Of a DNA stretch of 64,000 bases, positions 13,277 through 27,776 are shown in pieces. Source of the stretch: Brevipalpus yothersi (lineage: Eukaryota; Arthropoda; Arachnida; Trombidiformes; Tenuipalpidae); the NCBI GenBank assembly GCA_003956705.1, contig QZCP01000191.1:18698-82697 (forward strand). Direction: 5' to 3'. Both the position numbers and the translations under genes were made by a program. The stretch's first letter is position 1. Each line of letters opens with the position of its first letter. Below the pieces are notes generated by a model. The model was not told the origin of the DNA. It made no database searches and saw nothing but the letters and a program-made list of their open reading frames with translations.

Positions 13277-16200
13277 CTCTTGATCATTTCATCTTCATTT
13301 TCTCATCCAGCTTAGTTTGATTCCAAATGTTAGCTTCTAAAAGATGATAAAACATGGTGAACAAAAAGGTAGAGAGCTTGTGGAAAGAGAGGTAGAGAGT
13401 CAAAGAAAAGCTCTAATTTCGATGAATCGCCATCTTCATCTTCATTCTTCTGAGAGAGTATATTTTTCCAACTCAACAGAATGCATAAGCTTTTCAATTG
13501 AGATCTCTTTTCTCTTGGTATTCTCTCTTCACCGATTCTACCTGCCAACTATTGGAAATTCTTTGACTTTGAGACTCCTGACAAGACATCGTTCCACAGT
13601 ACCATTATTGAAGAGGAGATATATATCTTAACTCTGCTCACAACTATATACCTTCACCATTATAAGGTTCTGCTATATCCATCAGCTTGAGGTGAAGTAG
13701 GACTATGAATTTTTTTACATTTTTATTCCCCAAGCTCAGAACTGTATTTCATTGATATTCCTCTCCAAAATAGTATATCTGAAAGATTTCCACTCCTTCG
13801 GAACCAAAATCCATGATAAATTGGAAATTCTATCAGTAAGTAAGAACCTCAATTCATGATTATTCCTTACACTATTCCTTATATTCTCCGTGTCAGTTAA
13901 TCTGTCTAAGTCACACTACTGCAGATGCTGGAAAACTCATCATCCAGATGAAGCTACCTCCTAAGGATTTCTCTTGAATTGTCATTCAAAAAAAAGATAA
14001 ATTCTTGTTGTTGTTGTTCATATATGCATGTATTGTGAATGACATGACAGGAGTCTATCTTTTTGAGGAAACGTTTGTGAAACTTTGCGTAAATTATTTT
14101 GAATACAAGAGTACAAGTGAACATAAGAATGTAAGAGTAAATAAAAAATAGAAGAATAAGTGTAGAATATTCTATTTGGAAACAAAAAAGAATTCAAAAA
14201 CAGTGAGTTGTGTTTGTATCAGCCATGAAAAGCAAGAAAAAGAGGTGAAAATAAATGGTATTATTGAACCAAAATTTTACTTTTCATTCTCATCTTATTT
14301 CAACTTACCACAATTTTCGGCATGTACTTTTGTCAATGAGCGTCCCTCTTCACATGATTCACGTCGCATAACACATTCGTTGGTATAAAATGAGCCATCT
14401 GAGGCACAAATTGGATCATAATTGTGGGAACAATTTGGACATTGGCAAGTGGCCTGATTGTTTGATGAAGACACGATACAAACAGATCCATTATCACATT
14501 TCACAATATCACAGGGATTTTTTGACGAAGTGTATTGCGCTGAAACTGTATGTGTAGGTGGAAATAAATAAAAAGAAGAGAAGAGAAGAGAGAAAAAAAG
14601 AATCAGATATGTTATATATATAAAGAATTTGTGTGTTTTAGTAGACCGATTCTTTGTGATTCTTTTATCGTCATTCTGTAACTAGAACGACATGGATATA
14701 TATATATATTCTTCATGAGCCTGGAACACTTGAAAGTGCAAAAAGTAAATAGTATCGATCACAATAGTTAATTGATGGTGGATAGAAGAGATACTGTGTC
14801 TCCATGACCGGAATCTCTTAACTTTTGGCTTCCGGTGAACGGATGTCTTCAAAGTGAAGAAGAAAGCATCAACATTCTCAGTGTCAGGAGTGTCAATTTG
14901 ATTCAATTCTATCGAAATAAGAGTAGCTAAGAGAAGAATCTATGAAAAGATCACGTTCTCCTATATATATAAACACACCTACACACACCTAGTAGTGGAG
15001 ATTCTATCGATTGGAAATGTATCAATTGGCTAGATGAGGGTAAGCATTACAGATGAGGTAATTTTCAAGCAGAAGTGTAACATTTTTGCTTCACACTTTT
15101 TTTATAAGTGTAGCATTTTGGTTAAGAAAAAACTGGTGAGAAAAAAAGAATTCAAAATAAACAGAGAGAACCTTCTTCAGTTAACTGACTTTATGGAGAG
15201 GGAACAGAATTCTCCATATCTTAATGAATTGTATCAATACTTTCGAGTAGTGCTGCATAAGTATGAGATTTTTGGAAGATGAGGAAAACAAAAAATATCT
15301 AATAGAAAGTTACAAAATCTTTGTCAAATCAGATCACGCTCAAGATATAGCAATCTGAAGAAGTTCAAACAGCCTGAGGGTGAAGCATATTATCATAGCA
15401 TACCTGTCTTGCATGCTAATGGAGAAATAGAGCTGTGAAAGAATAACTGTACCAGCAACATTATTATTATTACTACTATGTGTGTGTGTGTGAAAATATG
15501 ATGCTGATTATTTGCATGATGTTATCAGAGTCTTCATCATCACTCTTTTTATTTTTCTCTGGAGCAAAATTTTTCTCTCCATCTCTCTTCCACACAGCCT
15601 ACATCTCATAATAACATGAATCATGTAAGAAACTCTTCATCAGTCGATTGGATAGACATATCGAGTTAGCAGTGTAATTAGGAAATCCTATTTTCAGTCT
15701 GAATCCAGAGTGATAGAAGAGAAAGTGAATCCCAAATGAGAGAAAAAAGTGAAAAAGTATCGAGAATAGAAGGGAGAAAATGAAGCAAAAAGTGGAGAAG
15801 ACACAAAACATCATCAAATCATAGCCGTTTAGTGGCAAACGATTGGTAAAGCTAAATTATGCTTAATTATTAGCCACGAACATGTACAGAATATTGATTA
15901 AGCCACACAGATGAGCTCAAAGAATATAATATTGCTACTCTGTGAGATGCATGATCATACTGATGGTTATTTCAAATGGCTACCAGCCATGATATGGATA
16001 CACACAATGTTATCCCCTTTCCTTCTGTCTCATCTGGTTGATTGTTCTCTTCTTCTACTTTTCACGCCATTCAACACTCACTCTTTTCGACCATAATCAC
16101 TCTCTTTGCTTGATCAACTTTACCCAGTGTCTCATGAGATCGTGGAAAAGTCTATGGAAAAGTGCAAAACTGAAACCAAATGAAAAGCAAAGAGAATATA

Positions 16201-17376
16201 AAGAACATCCGAATCTTAACATTGAAGTTGAACACTGATCCTGAGAGAGAGAAAAAGGAAGCTCAACAGCAAAGAATCGGAATCAAACTTCTGTAGGTAT
16301 ATATACCTCATGATGAGAACCACTCTTGTGACGAATGATTTTGTTTCCCTTATCGTTGAGAATATCAGAAGGCAAATAGATGTGCAAAGGATAACTGAAT
16401 CTTTGGTTTTCCTCAGGAAATGAGAACTATTTTTTCAATTTTACAAGAGAGAGATAGAAAAAGAGAAAAAAGGCAGCTCATCACAAATGAAGACATGCTT
16501 CACGATTTCAGTATTTCTCTCTCTTCACTCAGGATGATTTCATTCTGTTTCTGAATTTTTTCTTCTCTCTTCACTTGATTCAATGTAAAATTCTGATCTT
16601 GTTCCAGGGAAAGGGAATACTCGGTCAAAGAATCTAGAAATTTCAGTATGATAGGGAAATTTCAAAATTCTTCTCAATCCTTCTCGATAGAACCTCAGCT
16701 TTTTGTTCAAAATCAATCTTTATACACTGGATTTCATGACTTTATCTTCTCTGCATGGAAAAAGAGTGTGAACAACGGTCAAGATAACACAAGAGAGCTT
16801 ATTGGATATCCAAATAAAAGATACTGAAAAAAAAAATTCTCGATATCCTTCTGTAGAAAGAGAAAGGCATAGAAAACTGTCCAAAATCCGGCTACTATCA
16901 GTTGCATTTTGGTGAACAACATTCGAATATACATTCAATATTATCAAGTGGTTTCGTCATCCAACAAGGCTTACTTTTCCACTGGAAGCGTTCAAATAGT
17001 GTCCATTAGTGATAGTAAACATTCCCAGCTCTCGACACTGAAATGGATCTAAAATGAAGCATTGGATCACTTCTTTTTTCATCGATGGGCCTATTCAGAA
17101 ATCCTGTTGTTTGCCAAATTTCGTATTGACTTTGAAGGAGAAAAAAAGGAGAGAGATAGGGAAAAAATAAATGTGACTATGAAGAGTATAGAGTGGAGGA
17201 ATACCTCGTTCTTCCAGAAACAGAGTTGGTATGAAGCTGCATGATTCTTCTTGGACAAAACTACTATTGTTTCTATCTCAGTAGGGGAGATCAACAATAT
17301 TCAGCTCCATGGGAGTTGATCAAACTATTATTGCTCCATTTTGGCACAGATTTACGTACGAGAATTTTTTCTTTCC

Positions 17377-17438
<62 letters not shown>

Positions 17439-18387
17439 AAATTATTGATTCACCGGTGCATACAGACACCCACATGAGTTGAATTGTGATCACTTGTGAT
17501 GTATTGGTCTGCATTCTATGCATTTCAATCAGCCTGAGAGCAGTGTTTCATGATCAAAAAATATATTGGAATTAATTCAACATTTTCGCATAATATAAAC
17601 AGAGATTTTGCTGTTGATACTATTCAAAATTCATTTCATGTAAAGAAAAACAAGCATTTTCATACTATTGAGCCATCAGTTTTCTATACAAAGGAATATT
17701 TGTTTTTAGCAAATTTTCGTGCACTTTTTGTTGCTCTAAATTGCATGTTTTTTTACTGAAAAACTTTCAAATGGATGATTGATTTGTATCAATCGAATAT
17801 GAAGACCATGAGATAGGGAAAGAAAGACAAATAATAATCTCGTGATCTCAATGAGTATCTTGGAATGAATCTCTGGGGAAGGTATTGTCTGTATAAAGAA
17901 GGATGAAGTTTCAATGAACTTACAAGAGTTCAATCAAATGTGTTTCATTCAGCTATCGCAATTGTTGGAATGGATTATTGAATTGAAATTCTGAGATATT
18001 CCCGACAAAAGTGAAACAAATCTTTTTGTTAAGGCCTGAAAGTTTTTTGTATTTGACAAGTAGGCAGAGAGATGTTCCAATTCAGAGGTTCCCCGGGAAG
18101 GAATCATAGTTTCAATATGCCTAAAATGTAGGCAAATTTTTGAACAAAATAATCCTCAAAATATCCATCTCTCTATGATAAAGAATGCGTACTTTTACCC
18201 GAATAGAGTGAACAATTTTCAAGCCAAGAACAGGAATCGAAAAAGAATGAGTAATTTGCATATGAACACACAGGGAATGGATGAGAATCCAATAAAGCCT
18301 CAAGATAATGAAAAAAGCTGAGTGAGTAGAGAATAATGTAAACCGTTCATCTGCTCGCCCATGGATCCAATGGATTTTCCATGCCCA

Positions 18388-18423
<36 letters not shown>

Positions 18424-18679
18424 TTCCAACAATTTGGTGAAAAAAAAGTGTTTCTTAGGCACACTTCTCATGCAACACAGACAGATCGAGTGGAAGAGAG
18501 AGTGTATATATATTCCTTTTGAATGACAACAATAGGTTGAACAATGTTTCCCTCTCAAAAAGTGAGGCGAAAGAGTATTCCCAGCTACTTGAGAATGTCA
18601 AATTCTTCTTCCTTTCTACCAAAGACTGTTGGATGCGCTAGGTGTTGGGTGGGAGTAGGAGGGAAAATAGAAGAGAATG

Positions 18680-18736
<57 letters not shown>

Positions 18737-21700
18737 CCCAGAAGCATGAAACTTCTCAAAATTCTGTATATGTGCTTACATTCGATGAATGTTTTCAAAG
18801 CTGCAGGATATTCTCTTCTTTTTTTTCTCGTCTATCAGCTTCGAAACTTTTTTCTGCTTACTTGCTTCTGTTTTGCTATTTCATTTTCACTTCATTTCTT
18901 CTTCACTTCGAACGATACATTGAATTCTAAATTAGGACATTAAGAGAGGGAAAGGCGTGAAGAAACAACCTCAAGAATACTATTCCATTCATTTATACTC
19001 TTCATTCTACATTCAAAAGAAAAGGGAAAAGGAGGAAATGTATGCATTAATTCGTCAAACTTTTCATCGTCCATCATTAATGCACTCAATTCAAGTGTCA
19101 AAACCTTGTGTGTGATACACACTTGAGCATGGTGAAAGAAAAGACTTCAACACACTCAGATAAGAGATGCCTTAGAGCACAATGTTTTCCTAGGAGAAAG
19201 TTTTTTTCCCTGATTTTCTTGATATTCCTCTGCTTGGGCACAATCGGGAAGGGCAAAAAATATCATCATCTTGAAGCTAATAATAGTAATATTTGACAAA
19301 GAGAACGAAAACAGTCAATAATGTCAAGGCTTGAGACATGGGTAAAAAAACTGATTAGCACCTAAAACACTTTCTAAGAATTGAATACGTATAGACTTAA
19401 AATATCAAAGAATTCCTTCCTCTGTTATCCATTTCAGATGGTTACAAGATGTATGCTCATGCAAATATTCGATGTACCCATTTTCCTTATGGTTGAAGAG
19501 ATAGATCAACGCTTTAACAGTCAATGGCTTCAAGGATTTTGGGTCCATTGCATGATAGATCTGATCTGAAAACTAGCCCATTGATCGGAATGATTCAGAT
19601 TTGAAGAAATAAGAGGGAAAGTATGGAAGGAACATCAATAGAGAATGGATCAACATGAAATGAACTTGAACCTTATGGGTTGAGTATAAGTTGGAAACTC
19701 TTCTATACATGTATTTGTATACGAATCGACTACCCATCGAATCAAATCAAATTGATGCAATATAAATACAAGCGTAAGATGGTCAGTTCAATCGATTGAT
19801 TCGAGACCAATTTCAAGCACCAATTCCTTTGGTGAACTTTTCTTTTCCAATGGAACCCTAAATGGACTTTAAATTTCGAAATAGAATGTTTATTCATCTA
19901 ATACGTCAATCTATCAACAAGATTGAATCGCCTCAGTTCATTTAAACCACTGAACATTGAGCTCAGCTGTAAGCATTAGATTCCATTCAAATTATCTTGG
20001 TGAATGTGAATCTTCTATCATGACAAGAATCCAAATTTACATGAATGTGAGTGTTTAACCTTCAATGACACAAAAAAAACTATAAAAATCGGGGCTCTTT
20101 CAGATAAAAAGCCATTGGAAATCTTGCGATCGAATTTGGAGTTTTATTTTGCCAGGATGATTTCAAATTTTTTGAGGCCTAATTTTGATAGAAAGGAATT
20201 CCCCTCAAAATCATGGAATTATAGAACTTAATAATGGATGAACTCATTTCCTAGAAAACTATCAGGTATCATAGAGATTTGGAATGATTGAATCCCTGGT
20301 GAGTTTCGATTTTCATTAATCTTCCCTCAATAATCTTCATTTCTGATTGATAGTTGAAAGAGTATCAATACGATATCGTTTCATGAAACTGAAATCAGAC
20401 AAGAGAATGAGAACCAGACTCAAACAATCTATAATGACTTTTTCGATACAAGACACTAGCTAAATACACTAAACTACACTGGTGAATGACAAAGAATAGA
20501 GCATGAAAAAATAGCCTCAAATGAACAATGAAAATCGATGGTTCAGATTAAAATTCTTTTCCTTGGAGGCTAGATAACGATCATCAAAATCATAATTAAC
20601 TGAATTTATCATGCAAACACCTTTCCTCCTCATTTTGTTAATGTTTCTAAAATGAGGTTCATAAAAGTGTATGAAAATATCGAAAACGATATTAAGTGAA
20701 CATGATACGATATTCATGGATGATTATTCCAATTATGAATAACTTTAATCATCATATCAGCAATGACATGATCAAGACTAGAAGCTTCACAATATTCCGA
20801 CTCTGTCTCAAAATTTTCCTCTCCCTCTCATAATGAATACTGGACCATCCAGACAGCTCTCGCTCAAAATGACACCATTTGTAGGTCTCTGAACTATCTG
20901 GTCCTCAATGATCAGTAGTAGTAGTATTCTGGTAACTTTCTATGAGTTTTTTGTCCTCAAAAAGACACTTTCAACTGACATACACATCTCTAAAGATCAT
21001 GGATAAGTTTCAGCAATGATATGAGATGGAGAATCTCATATACTCACATAGAAGAGGAGCATTACATACATGTACATGTAGGGGTAAAAAAGAGGTACAT
21101 TTTCCGGAGATGGATTCTTTACGATGGATAGATCATTCGTTCAGTTGTTGATCTCATCACTTTCAACTAGATGAAATGAGTGATTACAGTCAAGTGATGT
21201 TTATAGTCTATCGATCCCTACAAAGCCATCAAGTCAGCCTTCCCTGGACATTATCTGGCTAGTTGAACGAACACACACACACACATCTCTTTAGTTGGTG
21301 AGAAGAGAGTAGATGAGTTGAGTTAGATGATCCAAAAAAGAGTTTATTTCATGATCTTGTTGTGATCCAACTAGGAAACGAAGATAAAATGGTTTAATGA
21401 ATGACATTCCAAGTGGCCACACTCACATATCATAGCCACTACGGAATTCATTCATTCCCTTCCCTTTAACTTCCTTTTTTGCATCCGTTTGCACATATGC
21501 TTATCTAACTTTTTGGACAGAGTTGAGCTTCAAGTTTTCTAGATCTTGTTGTTCAAGAAGTAAGAAGAAGAAGAATTAACACATTCTAGAGCTCATTTTG
21601 ATAACCTTAAGATGAATAATCAAAGTTCCAGTGGCTAGACACTTGAGTGGATAAACACATATCAGTTTACCGATCCTTTGAGAATTCATGAATACATCCA

Positions 21701-22034
21701 TCGTTTTCTTTAGCCTCATCTCCAGTCTCCAGCACTCTCATTGATTTGAGCTTTCATTTTCCATGCTTGTCCTCTCTCATCATCATATACTAGATTCACT
21801 TTCTTCCTTAGGAAGTCTTTCTCTCTCTCTCTGTCTGTATGTCTCGCTCTCTCTTTCTTCACCCTTTGTCCAAGCCTTTTCAATGTGATCACAACCCAAA
21901 GTCGGCATGTCCACTATTGATTTTGGGGTGAACGTTATTGGAAATCTCAGGAAACCCATTGAACCATTGCGATATCTCATTCAGTCCAATGAATCGGTCT
22001 CATGCTGAACCAAGCTTCTCGATATCATTGATTA

Positions 22035-22078
<44 letters not shown>

Positions 22079-22424
22079 CCTTAAGGTTTACGTTTGATAA
22101 TGATTAAGGTGGGCATATTCAGAACATATTGCAAAGGAAAGAATGTCAAAACATTTTCGTCCATTGGTCAAAGTATGGCTCACTTCTTCCCCATGAATCA
22201 ATTGATGTCCTTGATTTCTTCAATTAGGCTCAAGATTAACTATGGAAGCTCTGTAAGATTATATCTTTGGCCATTCAGTATTAAAGTATATCTATCAAGA
22301 ATACATCTCTCCCTGACAATAGTTTGAACAAAAGAGAATAATTTCTCAAGAAATTGTAAGACAGATATCAAAATAGGAAGAAAAACGATCATATGCAAAT
22401 TTAGGTAAATAAAAAGAGAATCTT

Positions 22425-22457
<33 letters not shown>

Positions 22458-25400
22458 GTTCTTCTGATACTCATTTTCGGTTGACTTTTTTCTTAACCTT
22501 TTATGCTTCCTCATGTCTTCAAATTTTCACTGATGATCAATGTACATGATAATATTTTGTGAAGAGAGAGAGAGAGTCACGATCGATTCTGTCGATTTTT
22601 TTTCTTCTCTCTATATCCTACTTTTGATCATGGTAGATCTATTTTAATCTCAAATATCTCATGAGACCGATTCATGAAACGATTTTTGATGTTCGAAAGA
22701 GAAACATTCACAGCGAAATAGTCAAGACAAAACATGAAATCCACGAGGTTAGCCATATTGAAAGACGTAAGAGGAAAAAGATGAAGGAGAGGAGAAAGAA
22801 GGAGAAAGAGGAAAAGAAAGCATCGAACACTGATAATAAAACTTGTTGATGATATTTTAGAGGGGAATTCAAACCTACTGCTCAGGGAATACATGGGAAG
22901 TGATCATTCTTCTACCTAGCCTTTGAATTCTCAATTCTGACTTGCGGCACTTGTGAGCCAACATTCTTCAGCTGGAAGAATACCGTACATGTATATACCA
23001 TACTATTTTCGGATCATCATGTCAATCTGAGGTATGATCTGGATTTGATTCCAAGAGTGCATCTCATTCACGATATGGAAACTAAAACGTGCTTGAATAT
23101 TGCTTACTATCTTTTTGTGGTGAAGGTTTGAATATCGAAGATTCTCTTACTCAAATCTACTTACTCGATACAGAATACGTGTTATGATCAAGAATAGGAG
23201 GAGAATCAATCTTACTCCTTTCTAGAATGTTCGAAAATGTTACAAAAAATTCTTGATGATCAAGAAGATGGTTGCGAAAGTTTCATACTTTGTATAAAAA
23301 AGAAAGAGGTGAAACTGGTAACATAATTGTAATTTCGCAAGAGTTATCCAAGAATTTCTATCATCTTCTGCTGGAAACTGAAACCAATCTATAGTTTTTC
23401 TCTGAGATTGAATTTCTCTCCTCTCTTGTACTTTCTCTATACTCATCATTTTCATTATTCATGATAATTTTCTAATTCACCTGTCAACCTTACTACTACA
23501 CTTTTTTTCACAAAGTACAATGTTTATTCCTTACCAGTAGACCAAGACCAAGATATATGAGAATTTGCCTGATTAAGATGCCAATTCTTAAAAAAGAAAA
23601 CCTCATCAGACTGTCAAATTTTTTGCTCCTCTCTCTCCTACAAGAATTGGTTTCAACCTGATAATACCTATTTTTTGATGAAAAATTTGAATTCAGCTCT
23701 ATCTACTCGAGTGATCTCATGAATTGAAAGTGAACTTTGTCAACTACTCTCATCTCCCTTACACACAGTAATGTCCCTGGATGATGAAGGGTGGCAATGA
23801 TATATTATCTTCCATGGGCATGTCGCTTCATCTCATGATGATCTATCACCTTGACTGGTATTCATGGGAAAAGATGTTATGATCACAGTGAAAAAGTGAG
23901 AGTGCAATTCGGAAAGTTTTTTCATTCTATCAAGAATTTTCAATTCTTTTTTATCTATCTCACTCTTCCTTCACTTGCATCCTCTCTACTTCAACTGATG
24001 CTCCTTAGCTTGTTTCCAATCATTGAGCCATCTTCCATCTCCTGATTTTTCAACTAGACAAGTAATCGAATGAATAGACTATTTTTTCCTCTCTCTGTCT
24101 CTACAGAATATTCTGGAGGAAGAATGGTCTGATTTAGTGCGTGTAACTACCCAAGTAAAAATGCATGCAAGTGAGTAATTTTGTTCACAATCATTGTATG
24201 TAAATCACTAGACAAAGATTGTTATGAAATTTTGATGGACCTTGAAGTATGTGGTGTGTGTTGATGGTAAAATATATGAATAAAATTATTTTCCATTTTT
24301 TCTTCTCCTTCTATTCTCAAAGTAAAGCCAACTAGATATGCAATAAACTTGCCAATAAAGATCCAGAGAAGATAATATTCTTCACCATGAAAAACCAATC
24401 ATTGCAATGGAAATCATATAAATATATAGCATTCTCTATTTTCGACAAACTGAAATCAAATCGACCAGATCAAATGTGGTTATTCGTTTTCTTACTGTTG
24501 ACTTCAACCTGCGAATATATACTAAAACAATCAAGAAGAACTTTTTCTTTTTGCTTCCCTCTTGTCAAGAAAAAGAAATATTTTTCCATCATTTTGATTG
24601 AAATCATTATTTGAATTGTTTTCTCACTTTTTTTATTCTTATTCTTATTGCAAAATTCATTCAAATCTAACACTTCGAACCAAGAAAGACCATCATCAAA
24701 GTGGTCATTGAAATATTGTTTCGTCATTACTAGAAGGAAAAAAAATTTAGATCTCTATCCTGGAGAGTATTCCCTATCATTCTCTATTCTTCTCATCTTA
24801 CAACGGAACTTAGACAGGATTTTTTAGATATCAAACGTTCACTAGGACTATTGAAATGCTCAAGGAATGAAGAAAAACTTGAGTAGAAAAAAAAGAATTC
24901 AGAGTTACTCAGCTTACTTCTTGTTCCTCTTCTTTTATCGACCACAATTACGGAATAAGGAAATTCTTCCAATCTCAAAATTGACCTCAAAGCTATCTGA
25001 TACATATATATCTATCTTCTTTGGTAGACACTAAAAAAGTGTAATAGTCAAGATCAGAATTCACCGCCCATACAGCTAACTGTAGATGGAAATTCGAGCC
25101 CATTCAGCAAAAAAAATTCCAGTTCTTCACACAATTGCAATAGAACTTTTCCAGTCGAAAAAATTTTCCACTTTCAGAGGGCTGAACATCTTGAAATTCT
25201 AAGCACTCGCCATCTGAAAAATACAGGGTTCAAAGAAGCAGCTCGTGCATGTAGAAACATCGTTTTTCTGAAAATCTAATTGATTCATGATATATATATG
25301 TATAGCTGAAGAATCGAAAAAAGAGAAGGAAAAATATTCAAGATATAGCTGAAGTTTATCTATTTCGATTCTTTCCTATTCTTCATCATCAATGAAATCA

Positions 25401-27715
25401 ACAGTAACATATTCTTCAAGATTTGAACAGCATTCAGATAAGCTGGAAATAAAATAAGAAGACCATTTTTTTCCTCTCTTCTACTCACCACAAGCACCTC
25501 GATGATTGATTGCTATATATTTTTGAAGATTACAAGCAGTAAGGTTGAGATGGCATTCGCTTGGATAAGTGACATTATCCGTACCACAAACATATTCCAT
25601 ACTAGCATTCAAGCTTGAAGTAGATATATTGTCAGCCAATCCTATGGCTATTGATGATTCATCACATTTGAATAAATCACATTTACACACACTAGATCTT
25701 GAAACATCCAGGCTACAGAAGCCACCAAAACCACAAGAACACGAGGCTAGAAAGTAAAAAAGGACAAGGCAAGAATAAGGAAAGAGAGAGAGAGAGAGAT
25801 AAGAAAGAGACATGAGAGAAAAAACAATGGACACGGTTAAGTGGCAAGGAATCCATGCCAGCATCATCAATCATGGGTCATTTCAATTTGAATCATGCAT
25901 GAAGTATACCATGAGGAGTAGCTGGAAGATTTATTCGACTAGTCAGCAAGAATTCAGATATTTCTAGAGATATGTATACACTTGAAAGATGGTAAACAGA
26001 TCCTCATCATTTGCATGGAAGAATTGAAACTTGACTTGTTGGATAAGCCTTACATACATGCATATCAATGACTCCTCTGTATATGTAAGGTAAAGTTCAA
26101 TGAACAGACTGAAGAAGGAAATGAAGTAGAAGAAGTAACTTACCTTCATGAAACATGGAAGCATCTTGAAGTGGAAGATCTGTGCAAAGAGAAGAGGAAA
26201 GAGAGAGAGAAAGATAATCTTAGAATTCAGTCACATAATTCGAAAAAAATTTGATTATGATTGGATGACCAAATTGACCGGTCAATTTTCTAGGGAAAGT
26301 AAATTGATTCAATTTCGAATCAGTATGTTAAATTCTTTATTCCCAGTCACCAGTGGGAATGTCTTCCCCCCTAAGAGGAATGCTCTCACAACATGAACAC
26401 ATATATGCTGAAAGGTGGTCTACCCGAGAAAAAGAATGTTTTATCACGCTGTTGGGTTTGTTTGATCAACAAATTATCCGTGTGGCTACAATTCATTAGG
26501 CACATCATCAGAGTACAAATGACTAGCTGGTTATTGAAATGATGACCATGGATTATGACCTTACCATGAGGCTGTTTACTATTCTCTCTCTCTATCTTTC
26601 CATCTTTCTCGTTCTCTTATATCGTTCCTATTTTCACTTTTTCCCGAGAGAGATTGAATAACAAGACAGAGGCCAACGAAAAAGACTTTTGCTTTAGCAC
26701 ATATTCACACACACACACAAGGCTTATGGCTGATAAAGAATGCTGGTAGACACAAGACATGGAGAAGAATAAGAAAAAAGAATGTCTTGACTTTCTTCTT
26801 CTTCTTCTTATTCTGCCAGTAAGTCTTTCAAGTTTCTATTCTTGTGGTTCTCTATCTTCTCTCTCTTCGGAATCATCATATTCTCGTCAAGTCACTGAAC
26901 ATCAAGCATTGGAATATCTTTCTCAATGATGAAGGAGACGATCAGTGAGCCTGTTAAGTTCATTTTTCTCTGAGCAAATGGCGTTCAATACAGTATTCTC
27001 GCTTGTCAGTATTTTATCTCTATTACTTGAAATACTCGCTAGAGCTCATGCACTGAATACAATCAATGGGCTTAGATTTTTTTTTGACTCGCTTCAATTC
27101 AATCTTTTTTAAACAAAATTCATGATATTATAAATACACCTCACTGAACATTTCTTGTGCTCAAAATGGAAAGAAAGGGTTCATGTCTCAAGGTGCTTTG
27201 CTCCAGGAAGATGTAAATAAAATGGAGAGAGAATAATGTGAGAAAATCAGTAAGATAAGATTTTGCATAGGTAACTGAGCAGAATAAATAAGCTTGAATA
27301 TGTGAACAGGTGATAAACTATCATGAATTAGAAATAAAACCTAGATGTATTTAGGGAAAGAAAAGAATTTGAGACTCCAAGATGAAAGAAAATTATCGAA
27401 CAGTATTCCACAACCAAATGTCCTGCATGGAACACTTGGAATGTATCGAAATTTTGTGATACTTGAGGGTAAAGTATTCACATTGGTGTATAACTTGCAA
27501 ATCTTTGTAACTTGAGGTTATAAGCCAAGGAAAACTTTATTCGATCTCATGTTGCTCAAAATATCCACTAAACTCCATTAAACGAATGCACAGAGAAAGA
27601 GAGAGAGACGAAGAATAAAAGAACTTTTTTCAACAACAGCTATTTGGGATCAAATTGATCGAGCCCTATGTTCACCTTCTATTCTATGATAGGGTTCAAG
27701 TGGTATATGGAAATT

Positions 27716-27776
<61 letters not shown>

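Larger units (their letters stand above)
14540..25488 (-). other. Agrin intron 3 (10.9 kb)
   Basis: Long AT-rich intron with microsatellites at 17380, 18392 and 18682 and shorter CT runs near 22040 and 22425. No complete gene could be called. Three short stretches with consensus splice sites and open frames on the minus strand (24992-24918, 17048-16975, 16411-16307) and one on the plus strand (24107-24170) are discussed as findings. Confidence 0.6.
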
